NCBI GenBank assembly: GCA_022113835.1
Contig: JAILWY010000013.1
Coordinates: forward strand, 14,432,001 to 14,496,000
Length of the DNA: 64,000 nucleotides
Reading direction: 5' to 3'
Origin: Atopsyche davidsoni
Lineage: Eukaryota; Arthropoda; Insecta; Trichoptera; Hydrobiosidae
Below the pieces are notes generated by a model, which was not told the origin of the DNA, did no database searches, and saw only the letters and a list, made by a program, of their open reading frames with translations. The position numbers were made by a program, and so were the translations under genes. Positions 13,110-23,759 of this stretch are shown here, piece by piece. The stretch's first letter is position 1. Every line of letters starts with the position of its first letter.

Positions 13110-13670
13110 AATAAAACGCTGGCGGTTATTTCTTACAGAGGGAAGTCTCACGTAGAGTCGGAATGTAGACACTGTGCGGAGGGCGCTCTTGGCAGGTAAT
13201 CAGCTAATGAAACCGACGGTAATCAAATGCTTAGGCTTAGTAATCCCTACTAGGACCGCCGCTAGAACGTGATTTTGTTCAAATATAACTACCTGTTATA
13301 AAAAATCAATTAGTATTTTTATAATATTATTATTTATAAATATTAAACAAGGTTTTTTATTAATATATTTGAAATAGTGGCATAAAAATTGACGTGCATT
13401 ATGATTGCAAATTTTGTATTATATGAAAAGTGATATATCGTTTTGAAGACATTTGTAAAGAACGGCAATAAAATTGCACTCAATAAAATTGGTGCAGGCG
13501 TGTGACAGGGTGCAGAGGGTGGAGGCTCTTGGGAGGGGGCGGAGACTGGAAGACTGTCTCCAGCACCGGGGGAATAAATCCACCCTAACTGCAGCCACCG
13601 AGAGGACCCTCGCCAGCCGTAGGCGACAACTCTTTTCTATGCACCCTGTTGTAGCTTGATGTCGCCGGAA
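13110..13670. other. Two GC-rich islands separated by AT-rich DNA
   Basis: The first block (about 13110-13265) contains GGCAGGTAATCAGCTAATGA, with homeodomain-type TAAT cores. The second (about 13490-13670) contains GGTGGAGGCTCTTGGGAGGG and an open frame of 61 codons that looks accidental. An AT-rich spacer lies between them. Confidence 0.4.
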
Positions 13671-13741
13671 GAGACGTTATGTTGTAGTGTGTTTTTGAAA
13701 TTAGCATTTTGTAAATTATACACTTGGTAAGCTTAGTTTAA

Positions 13742-14372
13742 CGTACTTTAAGCTGGTAACCAAATTGACTAAACAGATGTGTAAAATTCGCGTAAAATTG
13801 CGCGTAGTCTATACACTCTTTGATTTGGACTTTTTGATATTTTTTTCCTTCCGTTCAGCAACTCCGAGTTAATTATGAGATTTATGTTAATAAATTAAAT
13901 GTTATTGTTACATAATAGCTTATATTATATTTATATTTTAAGCGGGTAACCAAATTGACTAAACTGATGTGCGTAGCAGGCAAAATTCACTTAAAATTGC
14001 GCGTGTGAGATCTAGTCTATACACTCTTTGATTTGCATGTAGTCAAATAAATCGTTTCCTATAAAAAGTTGAACCACTCCATACACACTTTGCGGATTAC
14101 TTGGCATCACAACAACACCACTTTGTCCTAAAAAATGTTCAATAATTGGAGGATTATCACTCTCTGACCACTCCACTTCTTCGTTGTCACTTTGTTCAGA
14201 ATCAATTGACATTATTGGTAGAAGTAACGTTGACGAGTCTAAACAAACATTACGAGCTGTAAACCTAAAGAGTAAAATGACTTTCTGCCGCTTTAAGACT
14301 AAACACGTTCAAAAAGGTATTAAAACGCGCACCGCCTTTACTTGTACTAGTACCCGCCCCGCCTTTAGAGTG
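13742..14372 (-). mobile_element. piggyBac-like miniature element, copy 2, with duplicated end
   Basis: This copy is inverted relative to the one at 9.9 kb. TTAA flanks it at 13738-13741 and 14373-14376. Read on the minus strand its 5' end is CACTCTAAAGGCGGGGCGGG, matching copy 1. The opposite terminal region is present twice in tandem, at about 13742-13838 and 13932-14037; each part contains GTAACCAAATTGACTAAAC and TCTATACACTCTTTGATTTG. The duplication makes this copy about 190 bp longer than copy 1. It carries an intact short frame, listed separately. Confidence 0.85.
14012..14212 (-). CDS. Short piggyBac-derived N-terminal protein (66 aa)
   Basis: The 66-codon frame starts MSIDSEQSDNEEVEWSESDN, continues through PPIIEHFLGQSGVVVMPSNP, and ends VVQLFIGNDLFDYMQIKECI plus one Asp. 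Full piggyBac transposases have several hundred residues: an acidic N terminus, a DNA-binding and dimerisation region, a DDD catalytic core and a cysteine-rich C terminus. Here only the acidic start and the beginning of the following helical domain remain, and the stop falls just before the element's terminal sequence. The frame is intact in this copy but broken by a TGG-to-TGA change in the 9.9-kb copy. Expression is unknown. A truncated protein of this kind might interfere with a full transposase, but that is speculation; a decaying fragment is the simpler reading. Confidence 0.5.
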   Translation of the reverse strand: MSIDSEQSDNEEVEWSESDNPPIIEHFLGQSGVVVMPSNPQSVYGVVQLFIGNDLFDYMQIKECID

Positions 14373-14519
14373 TTAACATTTTTTTTCTATTGGTTATCAA
14401 AAAACTCGAAAATGTACCCATCAAAGGGACACTCACCAAATATTTTTTTTCAATATTTAAAATATTATTTTTAAAAAAAACTACTGTGTAGAATATTTAA
14501 CCAAGTCCTGGGCAGTATT

Positions 14520-14710
14520 AATTAAGGCTGTTGTCCGGCTCTCAATTGCTTCCACCTTGGCGCAGATTAAACTGGACCCAATAATCCAAGTTTCATTGTA
14601 GCGGCCGGCCGCCGCGCCCGATTAGCCCTGGAACGGCTCCAGCCGGCGACCGACGCGAAGCACCGCGTACAGGCATCGCCGCCCCACAATATCGCCGGCT
14701 CTGTTGATAT
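14520..14710. other. GC-rich island
   Basis: Very GC- and CpG-rich, with GCGGCCGGCCGCCGCGCCCG at 14601-14620. The island carries no frame of note and no repeat signature. Confidence 0.45.
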
Positions 14711-15514
14711 AATAAACTTGCTGCAGTGTTTGTAACTGTGCTTGCTTGTTCATATTAAATAATGTAGAATATTCTAAACAGTTATGAGTTTCATTATCAA
14801 TGTTTTGTCCATATTAAAAAAATATTTAGAACAGTATAAAACGACGTATTGTTTGATGATCCTAGCGCAGTAAAATAACTGTGCACATGTTAAATTTTTA
14901 TTTATTGAATCGGTTATTATGTAACATTTAAATATTTGTATCCAGTTGTGTTATATTGATATTGTAACGTATCCCCCTCTACACGCTAAGTGAAATAATC
15001 CGCGGAAAATGCTCAACTTTCTGACCAATTCAGGAACTTAAATATTTCAGGATAATCTGGAAATCTGCATCTGAAAACAAGCTGGAGCTACAGCTGAAAA
15101 GAAAATATAACTACTGCAACGCTGAAAATGTTAAGTATACAATCTTAAAGCTATTTAGATCTGTCGATTCGCGAAGTAACTGAAGTTCAATTGGTTTAAA
15201 GCAGGATTATCTGACCGCCACCAACTACCTACACTCGGTCGGCACTATATCAATTACACCTGGTAATTAAAACCACTCCATCTACCATGAAAACCCTATA
15301 AGAACGGAGTTTTACGATAGATCTCCCTCCAACCCTCAATTCCTCCAAAAAAATTGAAGTTAGTCGCGTACTGATGAAAGTTTGACTAAAGGGAGATTCC
15401 CTAGTCCGAAGGTTAATAATTCAAATAACTCAAAGCTTAACCAAAAACACACTAAAATATTTTTACGCCATAAAATAGTATTTTAAATAAAATACATGAG
15501 TAATTTTTCCACAC
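14711..15514. other. AT-rich stretch, nothing recognised
   Basis: Mixed but mostly AT-rich DNA. The segment 14960-15430 is less AT-rich than its surroundings but shows no coding or transposon motif. Confidence 0.45.
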
Positions 15515-15585
15515 GTTAATTTTTATTGGTGACCGGTTTCGGCAACCTTTCACGTTGGCACTATCAAACTTAGTGTACCACAAGC
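15515..15585 (-). repeat. Possible Penelope-type terminal fragment with degenerate hammerhead-like core
   Basis: On the minus strand the order TTTGATAG, TGCCAACGTGAAAGGTTGCC, GAAACCGGTC recalls a hammerhead ribozyme: a CUGANGA-like box, a stem-II hairpin, then GAAA followed by the self-complementary ACCGGT. Such motifs are known in Penelope-like retroelement ends. The first box is degenerate (TTGATAG), so activity is doubtful. No Penelope coding sequence is present nearby. Confidence 0.35.
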
Positions 15586-16221
15586 TAGTCTTGAATTCAG
15601 TTATTGTGGTTATTGCAAACTGGGGATTTGATTGTTTTGAACTGTGAATTGTGTCTTAGTAAAAACATATATTTATTAACTTATGTAATATTTTTTTGTA
15701 CATTTTTTTTTGTTGTATATATAATCTTAGCACGATTCAAATCGTTATCGTTCAATTGCATTTATATTGACTCCAGAACTTCAAACACGTAGGTTGGCGG
15801 CATATTTCATATCGTTGCAATTTTCCGCACTCTTGTTTGACGTCTCTCGGCATTTTATTGTGTCTCCTGTGAAGCGGCAGGTACTCCTCCCCATATGAGA
15901 ACCCGAAACGCTACTTAACTTCCATATATTCCGATCTGAAGCAGACCACGGCACACGAGATTATCATCTGTTCTGAACAAAATAAAAGGCAGTCCCTGAA
16001 TTTAATTTACACGGCAAACTAATAACAAATGTCGCTATCAGTTTTTAGTCTGACTTTGTTATCTGATTCCCCGTAGTGAGTTCATAGAATAAAATCGATA
16101 TAAGCTAGTATTTGTTTTATTGTTTTAGTTATTTCCAAACGTAAGTTTTGCATAAAATTCCCAAAAATTCCTATTTTAGTCATATTGAAAAAAATTCAAG
16201 GAAAAAGAGGAGGCTTACGTG

Positions 16222-16312
16222 GATGCTGATTTTACGCTGAAAGTCAGGAGTACAGCCGAAAAAGTGAGACTGGCTCCGGAAAAATATATGTTTAGTGTAA
16301 TAGTCACTTATT
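16222..16312 (+). repeat. Family C repeat, diverged partial copy
   Basis: GACTGGCTCCGGAAAAATAT and TATGTTTAGTGTAATAGTCA align with the corresponding segment at 38.5 kb (GACTGGCCCAGGATAAATAT, TATGTTCAGTGAGATGGTCA). The copy is truncated on both sides. Confidence 0.45.
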
Positions 16313-16959
16313 ATATACTATTATATACTTTTTATCTTCACGACGAACATCGGTACATTTTTATAAAATTAACCGTAGTCGAGCAATGCAATAAAACGTA
16401 CCTTTCATATAACCATGATATTTCAGTTGACTGCGTTTAATTGTAGTAGGGGTAGAGTTTTTTTTAATATGTATAACACTATATGTACTGAGCCTTCTTT
16501 ATTATTTTTGTAAAAGATTAATATGAAAACATTTATCACACATTTTATTTACAAAGCATTTTTTTATTGTTTATAAGCTACATATAAATTTTAACTGTGT
16601 TGATTATATATATTTATATTTAAATTAAGGCTTTGATTCATTATGTGTTAATTATCTTGATGATTATAAAATGTATTTCAAGTAACACCTACATTTGAAA
16701 AAAAATTATCAAGTGTAACGACAGTCAAATGCTTTTTTAATAACATTTATAAGTATACGATGATTTTTTTGAACACAGTGCTGATTTTTATCCTGCTTTA
16801 GTTTTTCAGTGCATAAGTAAGTATTTCTGTGTTTTAATATAATGTTTTTTTTTATAGTTTTAAAAAGAATGAAACATATTTTAATGTATGCGAATTCGGT
16901 TTAATATTAAAACACATTGCAGTGTGAATCTATTAGTCTGTTTGTATTTCGATAACTTA
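16313..16959. other. AT-rich stretch, nothing recognised
   Basis: Strongly AT-rich with several T runs. No supported feature. Confidence 0.5.
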
Positions 16960-17165
16960 ACGTCTGAACATCACATCCGCCTGAATTCCCTTCAATAACC
17001 CTTGGCGGGCTTGTACCCCAGGCAAGAATACGCCGTGAGGGGTGAGGGGTGGGTCGGGAGTACATTATAAATATCGGCTCACTAATTGACAATCGCAAAC
17101 TCCGCCTCGCTCCCCGCGGCCTCCCACGGACCGGCGCTTCTGCGCCCCTGACGATCCTATAATCA
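16960..17165. other. GC-rich island
   Basis: Contains GTGAGGGGTGAGGGGTGGGT and CTCCCCGCGGCCTCCCACGG. It is bordered by TTTGATTAG-type homeodomain-like cores at its right edge. Confidence 0.4.
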
Positions 17166-17273
17166 ATGTTAAAGCGCTTTGATTAGTTTGCCAATTATTA
17201 ATTTTGAAATTTGCTTGAGATTGTATTATTATACGTTAAAATTCTAAATAATAATCTAAATAACATAAAGTTA

Positions 17274-17724
17274 TCTACTATAAAAATAGCCATTGTGTGT
17301 GTGTGTGTATGTTTAATTTAATGCTTCCCTATAGAATATCATAAAAGATACAACGCTGATTTTTTGCACGCAAGTTTAGTGAGATATTCCGCAGTTATGT
17401 GCCGAATTTCATGATGATCAGATAATATTTTTAAAAAATAACACAGCAACAGCACAGCAAACGTAATTAAAAAAGAATAGCACAATTGAACATGATAAAG
17501 ACTGCATCTAATAAAGAACAGTGCAGTGAAAGTGATTTGTTGTTTGTGACACGAAATGTGATATTTCCTAGAATGGCTTTGCTTTCGAAATTAATATCCG
17601 GTTATTCAAAATATATGTGTACAAAATGAAATCAAATATTTATCTAATTGTCAGCCAAACATATGCTCAAACACTATTGAATCGTTCATCGAATACGTCA
17701 TTCTATGACGGGCTACATTTCTAG
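17274..17724 (+). mobile_element. Non-autonomous Helitron, copy 1
   Basis: The element starts with TCTACTATAAAAATAGCC and ends with CTAG, and sits between host A (17273) and T (17725) as Helitrons do. A perfect 6-bp hairpin, CGTCAT-TCT-ATGACG, lies at 17696-17710, ten bases before the CTAG end, where the Helitron 3' hairpin is expected. The copy is 451 bp and closely matches the one at 32.1-32.8 kb over both ends. A short internal tract (AAACGTAATTAAAAAAGAAT onward) corresponds to the broken N-terminal coding remnant in copy 2. No Rep or helicase motif is present, so mobility would need a partner in trans. Confidence 0.88.
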
Positions 17725-17818
17725 TAATAAAATAAAAACAAATGGTTTTGGAGACTACGTTAATTTTACTTGTAGCGAGAGCTTTTTCGCCGAACACGGC
17801 ATCTTCAAAACTCTATTT
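17725..17818 (-). mobile_element. Short retroelement-like unit (half of the 57-kb palindrome)
   Basis: The minus-strand sequence GAAGATGCCGTGTTCGGCGA, then AGCTCTCGCTACAAGT and GTAGTCTCCAAAACCATTTG, is the same unit as the right half of the palindrome at 57.4 kb. A direct repeat AATAACATAAAGTTA lies at 17259-17273 and 17819-17833. The unit therefore inserted with a duplication of about 15-16 bp, and the Helitron later landed at the A/T junction of the left repeat. This gives a relative order of the two insertions. Confidence 0.65.
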
Positions 17819-17830
17819 AATAACATAAAG

Positions 17831-17978
<148 letters not shown>

Positions 17979-18091
17979 ATCTACGTTATAGTTTAATAAT
18001 TAATACCCGTAATCAACCGTTAAGGTTTTCACTTTTCCACACTCATCTTAATTTGTAAAATTTCACTTTTTTTCAAACAAACATTGTTATT

Positions 18092-18422
18092 TATATGATT
18101 GATTTTTGTGAAGACCGTCTCACAGGAAGTTCGATTTTGCCTATACAGGTTTGATTGATTGATAATGATTAGGTACATTTTTTCAAGTATTGAAAATTGA
18201 TGAAAGAAACTCTTAGAAAAATATCATCGTGATTTGTGTGGGATTTATACCCACACCTCCAAGCTTACATGGCCGGTGCATTACCAATTTAATTAAATAT
18301 TTAATTGGTATAATAAGTACGTTGTTTCATTTATAGGATATGATTGTTAAAAATTCTTGCTTAGGACAAGTGATTCGTTGGTATAATTGGTAATGCACCG
18401 GCCATGTAAGCTTGTCATTATC
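18092..18422 (-). mobile_element. tRNA-headed SINE-like element with split, inverted tRNA halves
   Basis: Flanking direct repeats AACATTGTTATT lie at 18080-18091 and 18423-18434. On the minus strand the segment from the D loop to the 3' end of the tRNA-like head is complementary to 18233-18291. On the plus strand 18371-18413 holds the 5' half (GATTCGTTGGTATAATTGGT, then GCCATGTAAGCTTG). The two halves face each other across a linker. The body matches the 56.2-kb copy: CTCTTAGAAAAATATCATCG, TTTTTTCAAGTATTGAAAAT and, at the end, AAGACCGTCTCACAGGAAGT. It appears to be a second subfamily with a different tail from the 5.9-kb type. Confidence 0.8.
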
Positions 18423-18832
18423 AACATTGTTATTATTTAAATATTTTAAAAATTTGTTATAATACATTTGATATTATTTAAGCCTTAAAAATTTATTCAC
18501 AAAAACTCACTCCCATATTCGTAGAATAATAAAGTCGTGTTGTGAAAAGCATCAAAGGTCTAATTTTTTAAAAAAAAAAATCATCTATTTTATAGCTGTT
18601 ATTGGCAATAACTTTGAACCAAGCAAATTTATAATTTTTTTTTAAATATATTGTTTAAATACAATTTTATTTTTACGACGTATTCTTAATACTTGATTTG
18701 TAAAATAAGAAAAAAGCATTTCATACTCTTTGGATTATAAGATTTGGAAATTTTCAACAAAAGAAATAAAGAAAATACACATTTAGTTCTTATCACTAAT
18801 TCAAGCCACCACTGCAAGTAAAGTTTACTTAC

Positions 18833-18957
18833 AATTCTATACCAATGCTGATGGAACGCCGATATCCTCAGCAGGTTATTCGAAGAGAGGCTCCAAGTCT
18901 CCGAGTTGCTCTTTGCCTCATTAGGCAGCTCCGCGCCCTCGGGACCTCCGCCCATCA
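18833..18957 (-). CDS. Possible first coding exon, unidentified
   Basis: On the minus strand an ATG opens a frame reading MGGGPEGAELPNEAKSNSET, then WSLSSNNLLRISAFHQHWYR plus one Ile, and stops at a strong donor-like GTAAGTAAAC (intron would begin at 18832). The sequence lies in a GC-rich island and its composition is less AT-biased than most frames here. I recognise no domain, and no matching downstream exon is visible in the window. It may equally be an unexpressed island with a chance frame. Confidence 0.18.
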
Positions 18958-19065
18958 ATATTGAAACATTTAATACGTCAGCTCCACCCCACCCCCAACT
19001 ACCCCTACCCCAATACCCAACTAGAATCTCTATACTAGCTGCCTAATTGGCATGCCGGAAACTTT
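18835..19065. other. GC-rich island with C-rich run
   Basis: The right part is a C-rich run (CCACCCCACCCCCAACTACC near 18986) that could form a G-quadruplex on the minus strand. The left part overlaps the possible exon. Confidence 0.4.
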
Positions 19066-19654
19066 TTGCAGTTCACAAAAGTTTTCTTTAAATCTCATTA
19101 TCTAGCTTATAAAGTACAGACTTTAATAGCATGGTTTTTTTAAAAATAATTGTATAGAGTAATACTCCCTGAAGTATTATTTTTGAAGCCACACATCAAA
19201 AATAAATATAATTTACAAATTAAAATATTATCTTTATGTATTGTGATAGCTTTATTCTATGGTGGAAACGTTTTTATTATAAAAGTTATTAAAAAGTAGA
19301 ATTTTTGGTTCAGTAGTTCTATCGTTGACTGATAAATCTTCGGTTCGATTACCATAATAATCGATAAATTAAGAATTTTTTATTTGAACTCACGGCTTAT
19401 ACAAAAAGCAACGTATTTTTTAAAAAATAATTTTTACGAAACAATTTTATTAATATATATATTTTTTCTTTCTCAGATGTTTCATATACTCCTGCAACAC
19501 TATCAACCCAATAGCAATAATTGTGCAACTGCCCTGCAAATAAGTGCACGTAAAAAGTGTGTGTAAATTATCTGAGTTATGACACTAACAATGAAGAATA
19601 TCAATGCATCTGTCTGTATTTTATTCACAACAGATGTTTTAATCCTATCAAGTA

Positions 19655-19810
19655 TGCTCACCTTCACATCCTGATCACCTGGAGTCCCGGAGGCTTCGAG
19701 GCGCAGCTCTCTGCTGGAGCTCGTTATGCTAATGCCCCGGTCCCTCCGTTCACTCAATTCATTTATACCGAGTGAATAGATAATGGGCTGACGTCTTGCT
19801 GCAGTTTGCT
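19655..19810. other. GC-rich island
   Basis: Mixed-composition block with CTGGAGTCCCGGAGGCTTCG and CTCTGCTGGAGCTCGTTATG, lying inside a 159-codon minus-strand frame that I consider accidental. Confidence 0.35.
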
Positions 19811-21286
19811 GTGCTATTAGATATGTTAAGCGTGAGGTTACACGGATATAAATCAAGCTGGCATTCATTGAAGTTCTTTTCAAAAATATTTTCAGTTCTT
19901 CTAACACCGTGTCCATTTTCAGTCGTCGGTATAAAATATGGTGAATAACCCTTAACAAGTAAAAATTGTTATTAACAGGCAAGGGTTACTGTAAGAAGTA
20001 AACATTGCACTTTTCATACTAGTTTAAGCATTCGATTTTGAAGGTGTAATAAACTTATTTTATAAAACAGTCAAATGAAATTCAATACTTCATGTCTGTG
20101 ATGTAATAACTAATCAAATTAAAAAAAAAAACATCAAAAGTAATTATCAGACATAGAATGGCCTTCCAATAGAGTTTTGTTTATACCGCCTTTGAATTTT
20201 CAAAACAACAAAATAAGCCATCATTCAATGAAGCTAAGTTTTACCTTTACTTTGCAGAGAAAACTGTCCAAAGCTCTAGATGTTGAAATATAAATTTGTG
20301 AAAAAGCAATAACCGACTTTATAGAGGAACAAAAAACCAACTTCAATTCTAGTTTTTCAATTTGTTTTGAGTGCTTTTCAAACACTTTTAATATATATAT
20401 ATTTTATGAACTTGCAATAAATTAAAATACCCATTTCATACAAATAATAACTATCACGTAAAAAAAGAACTTTACTTAATTTTTTTATAATAAAAACTCA
20501 TATACTCTATCACAAAATCTTAAGTATACTTTTAAAATCATTTCAACTTTAACTTTTTGAAGTGTAATTTTTATAAATTGAATATTTAATAAAGTGATCA
20601 AAAATTATAAACATAACCAGAGTTCAATCAGTTAAAGTGATTCCTCTCTTGGATGTTAGATCGATGATGAATTAGTGCTGTAAAAATCGGCCCACTTAAA
20701 TAAAATTACGTAGTCTTTATAAATATTTAGCTTCATATTTTGCCCGTAAAACTTTTCACTCAACAATTTTCGTAAATTACCTGAACCAAAAGACCATCTG
20801 GCAAAAACTCAATGCGCTAACTTTCGTTTTCACTGAAAAGGACTGCGCGAAGTTTAACTTTATAATATTTCTTTAAATATTATATACTTTCTGAGAATAA
20901 AATTAAATAATTTTATTTCGTTTCTGTTGTTTATAAATATATATATTTTTGGACAACATTGAATATTGTTTTTGCAGTTTGCATGAGTCACTTGAAAAGA
21001 AGATAATATGAAATAACCTGGTCTATTTTTAAGGGTAATTTTTTTTCACCTTTGATTTAAATTTTTTTGATCTATGTTTTATTGGTTTAATGTTCAAAAT
21101 ATTTAATTACATTTTTTCAAAACACAATCATATTAAGAGTAAAATTCCTTTATTAAGCGAGTGCATGGGTGTTTTAAAACAAAGTGTGTATCCAAATATT
21201 ACACACGTAGCAGAAAGGTTTCACATTATCCTGAACGTCGAGAGACACAACCCCCTCATGCGCTCTATCGGGACAATGAATCGGAT
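19811..21286. other. AT-rich stretch, nothing recognised
   Basis: AT-rich, with TATATATATATTTT tracts near 20390 and 20936. No supported gene or element. Confidence 0.5.
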
Positions 21287-21330
21287 CACCCCCACTCACC
21301 CCCACTCACCCCCACTCACCCCCGCCCTCA
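21287..21330. repeat. 10-bp minisatellite (CCCACTCACC)n
   Basis: Three exact units of CCCACTCACC plus partial units at both ends. The C-rich strand makes the complementary strand G-rich. Confidence 0.9.
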
Positions 21331-22689
21331 CCTGCAGCAGGCTTTGTTTGTTCTTTAATTTGGACAGAAGAGGCTTCCCCGCCCAGGCTACGATAATACC
21401 TGCAGCACTTGACGTGTCAGACTGCGAGACAGCACCTTTTCTATGGAGTCTGCTCTTATTTTTAGCAAACAAAAACACCAAATTGAATAGAAAAGTACAC
21501 AAGTATATTTGTACATTATTTAATCATCAAAGATAGCTTTTACTATTTTAAATATTTATAAAGTAAACTTTTATTGTGAATAATTACGTGAAATAAAATT
21601 CGTACCAAAGCTATAAATTAAATGCAAGGAATTGGTTTTAAAACGATTTGTTGATTCGTTATAGATAAAATATAATTAAATACAAAAATACTAAGCAACC
21701 CAAAAAAAGTTTATATCATTTTGAACTAAAATGATATCTTAAACTTTTTAAAATAAAATTTTCATCCTAATATCAAAAACACTAATACGAGCTTTATTCA
21801 TAACGAATTTAAAGTGATTTGAATAATTTTCAATTTTGTATATTATATTAATTGAACAAAAAATAACTGTATTAAATAGTAAATATTATAATAATTAGAG
21901 CTTATTATTACTTAATCGTAAATGATGCTTTTTTAGTAATTAATAAATAAATTTATAAAAAAATGTGTTAGTCTTCCGTCTTCTCTTAGCGATGGCGTTG
22001 AAAGAGAATATGCAACAAAAAATACTCCCCATATTTTTACAATTATTTTACAAAATTTGTATTTTTAAAAATATCTTATATTTAGAATATTAGTGTGTTT
22101 GGATATTTCATATGGTCTTTACGGGTGTGTATTGAGTAAAAGCATTGTGAAAGCTGGCAGTAATCTGCGCACGCGGGAGCCTGTGCGCCAGATCACTCCA
22201 TAAACTCTCGCGTTTTATACGCGGAACATCCAGATTGGGGTTGTTTCACCACTGAAACATTTCACTGCGAAATACCAAAGGTTTTTTTTATTATTTTTCA
22301 GCTGTGTTTGTTACCTGTTGGGTTTAAAAGTGAACAACCAAAGCTAGGACTTAAATTAGTCGTTAGATTTTCAAATCACTTTGGAGGTATAGCTCAAGCC
22401 GCATGTGCTGCGTTATGTCTTGCAGTAGCCAATATAAAATAAATCATTGATAAACATTATAAAAATCATACTTTAATTAATAATTCCTTCGAGTTGGGCC
22501 AAAGGAGAAATGCGTCTATTGTGCACAGTATACTCACCCTTATCCTCGATCTCTTTGAAAAGAGTTACGATGAATTTCCTTACAAAAAGCAAACCATGCT
22601 GAAATATTTTCTGATCACGAAAATAAGATGCTTCCAGAACAAACTTGATTAAAAATACATCGTTTTTTTAATGGAACATTCGATTACAG
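21331..22689. other. AT-rich stretch with small GC-rich patch
   Basis: A patch at about 22140-22260 includes GCACGCGGGAGCCTGTGCGC. The remainder is AT-rich without a supported feature. Confidence 0.4.
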
Positions 22690-22800
22690 GGTACAAGCCA
22701 TTCATTACTGGCACTACGCTCTGAGGAAGCGAGTTCTTGCACTACAAAGGAGTTCATTATATCTCCAGTGTTCGCGAGCACTATGCCAACACTCTCTTAC
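22690..22800 (+). CDS. Possible internal exon (111 nt, phase 0-0), unidentified
   Basis: The block is bounded by an acceptor-like CATTCGATTACAG and a consensus donor CTTAC/GTAAGTTG. Its length is a multiple of three. The frame GTSHSLLALRSEEASSCTTK, EFIISPVFASTMPTLSY is open throughout; a second plus frame is also open, which weakens the coding case. Base composition differs from the AT-rich flanks. I do not recognise the peptide. A noncoding exon or an old repeat fragment are the alternatives. Confidence 0.25.
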
Positions 22801-23257
22801 GTAAGTTGATAAATTAAAGATTGACTATCAAGTTTTATATACGAATATTTAATCTCAATGGAACTCACAGTTCACAGGATATGATAGATTTAGCACTTCA
22901 AAGAAAAAAATATTTTTACTCAATTTTATTTTATTGAATTTTATATTATCTCATATTCGAAAACATTTTATTGTATTATTAGATTTTTGCGGGATATTTT
23001 ATTGTGTTTTAAGAATATTCAATTTTTATTTTTTTATTAACTGGTTTGAATGCATTCTAGATTTTTTTAAGTTGACTTTTCATCAAGGTCATATTTAAAA
23101 AAAAGATGCATTAGTGCACCCCTTAAAATGCAGATTTTTTCTCGCGGTTGTGTCGCAGAAATAAAACCATGCAATTAATTGACTTTGTAATTGATTGATT
23201 TTACGAAGACCCACAAAATGGCTGCTTTTATTTATTATACTATGATGTAAAATTACA

Positions 23258-23614
23258 ACGGCCACCAGATCATAAAAATATGTTCATTTCAGTTTAAATT
23301 ATGTCGACTTTATAGCTAAAGATTTTCTCATGACTACTAGGTTATTTAATACAGCTCTTTTTATCCCCTTAATTTAATTCAACAAACCTTATACTTGAAA
23401 TAGTACATTTTATTGTTAAAATAGTTCAACAAATAAAAAAGAATGATGCGCATGAGTAGTAGCTAGTTTAAAGCAGATCATGTTTTGATGTAAATGATAT
23501 TACAGTTTAAATAATTACACTTGAAAAACAAATGGTTTTTGTAATAAACGATGCCCTTGACAAGTGGCATGTACATTTTACGCAATAATTTTGATCTAAC
23601 AGGTTTTTTTACAG
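23258..23614 (+). repeat. Left arm of large inverted repeat
   Basis: This arm is complementary, with moderate divergence, to 24145-24482. Shared stretches include the inner ACGCAATAATTTTGATCTAA followed by CAGG, and TTGACAAGTGGCATGTACAT (right arm: reverse complement of ATGAACATGCCACTTGTCAA). Also shared are TTTAAACTAGCTACTACTCA on the right and its complement on the left, and the outer GTCGAC. The outer end CGGCCACCAGATCATAAAAA recurs at 23659, so an extra terminus may be nested. Confidence 0.8.
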
Positions 23615-23759
23615 TTAAACTGCCAAGCTCTTCCCTCTACCAGATTCTCCCTTCTTTCCGGCCACCAGATCATAAAAATATGTTTATTTCAATGAGAGAT
23701 AGGTAACATGGGAACGTGATAGTTATACGCTGATTAATCCATTAATATTTTCACACTGC

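Noticed and set aside
19503..19982. 159-codon minus-strand frame, the longest outside transposons
   Set aside because: No recognisable domain; it ends in AT-rich, hydrophobic low-complexity sequence and crosses a GC island. Its length is possible by chance in a 64-kb window.
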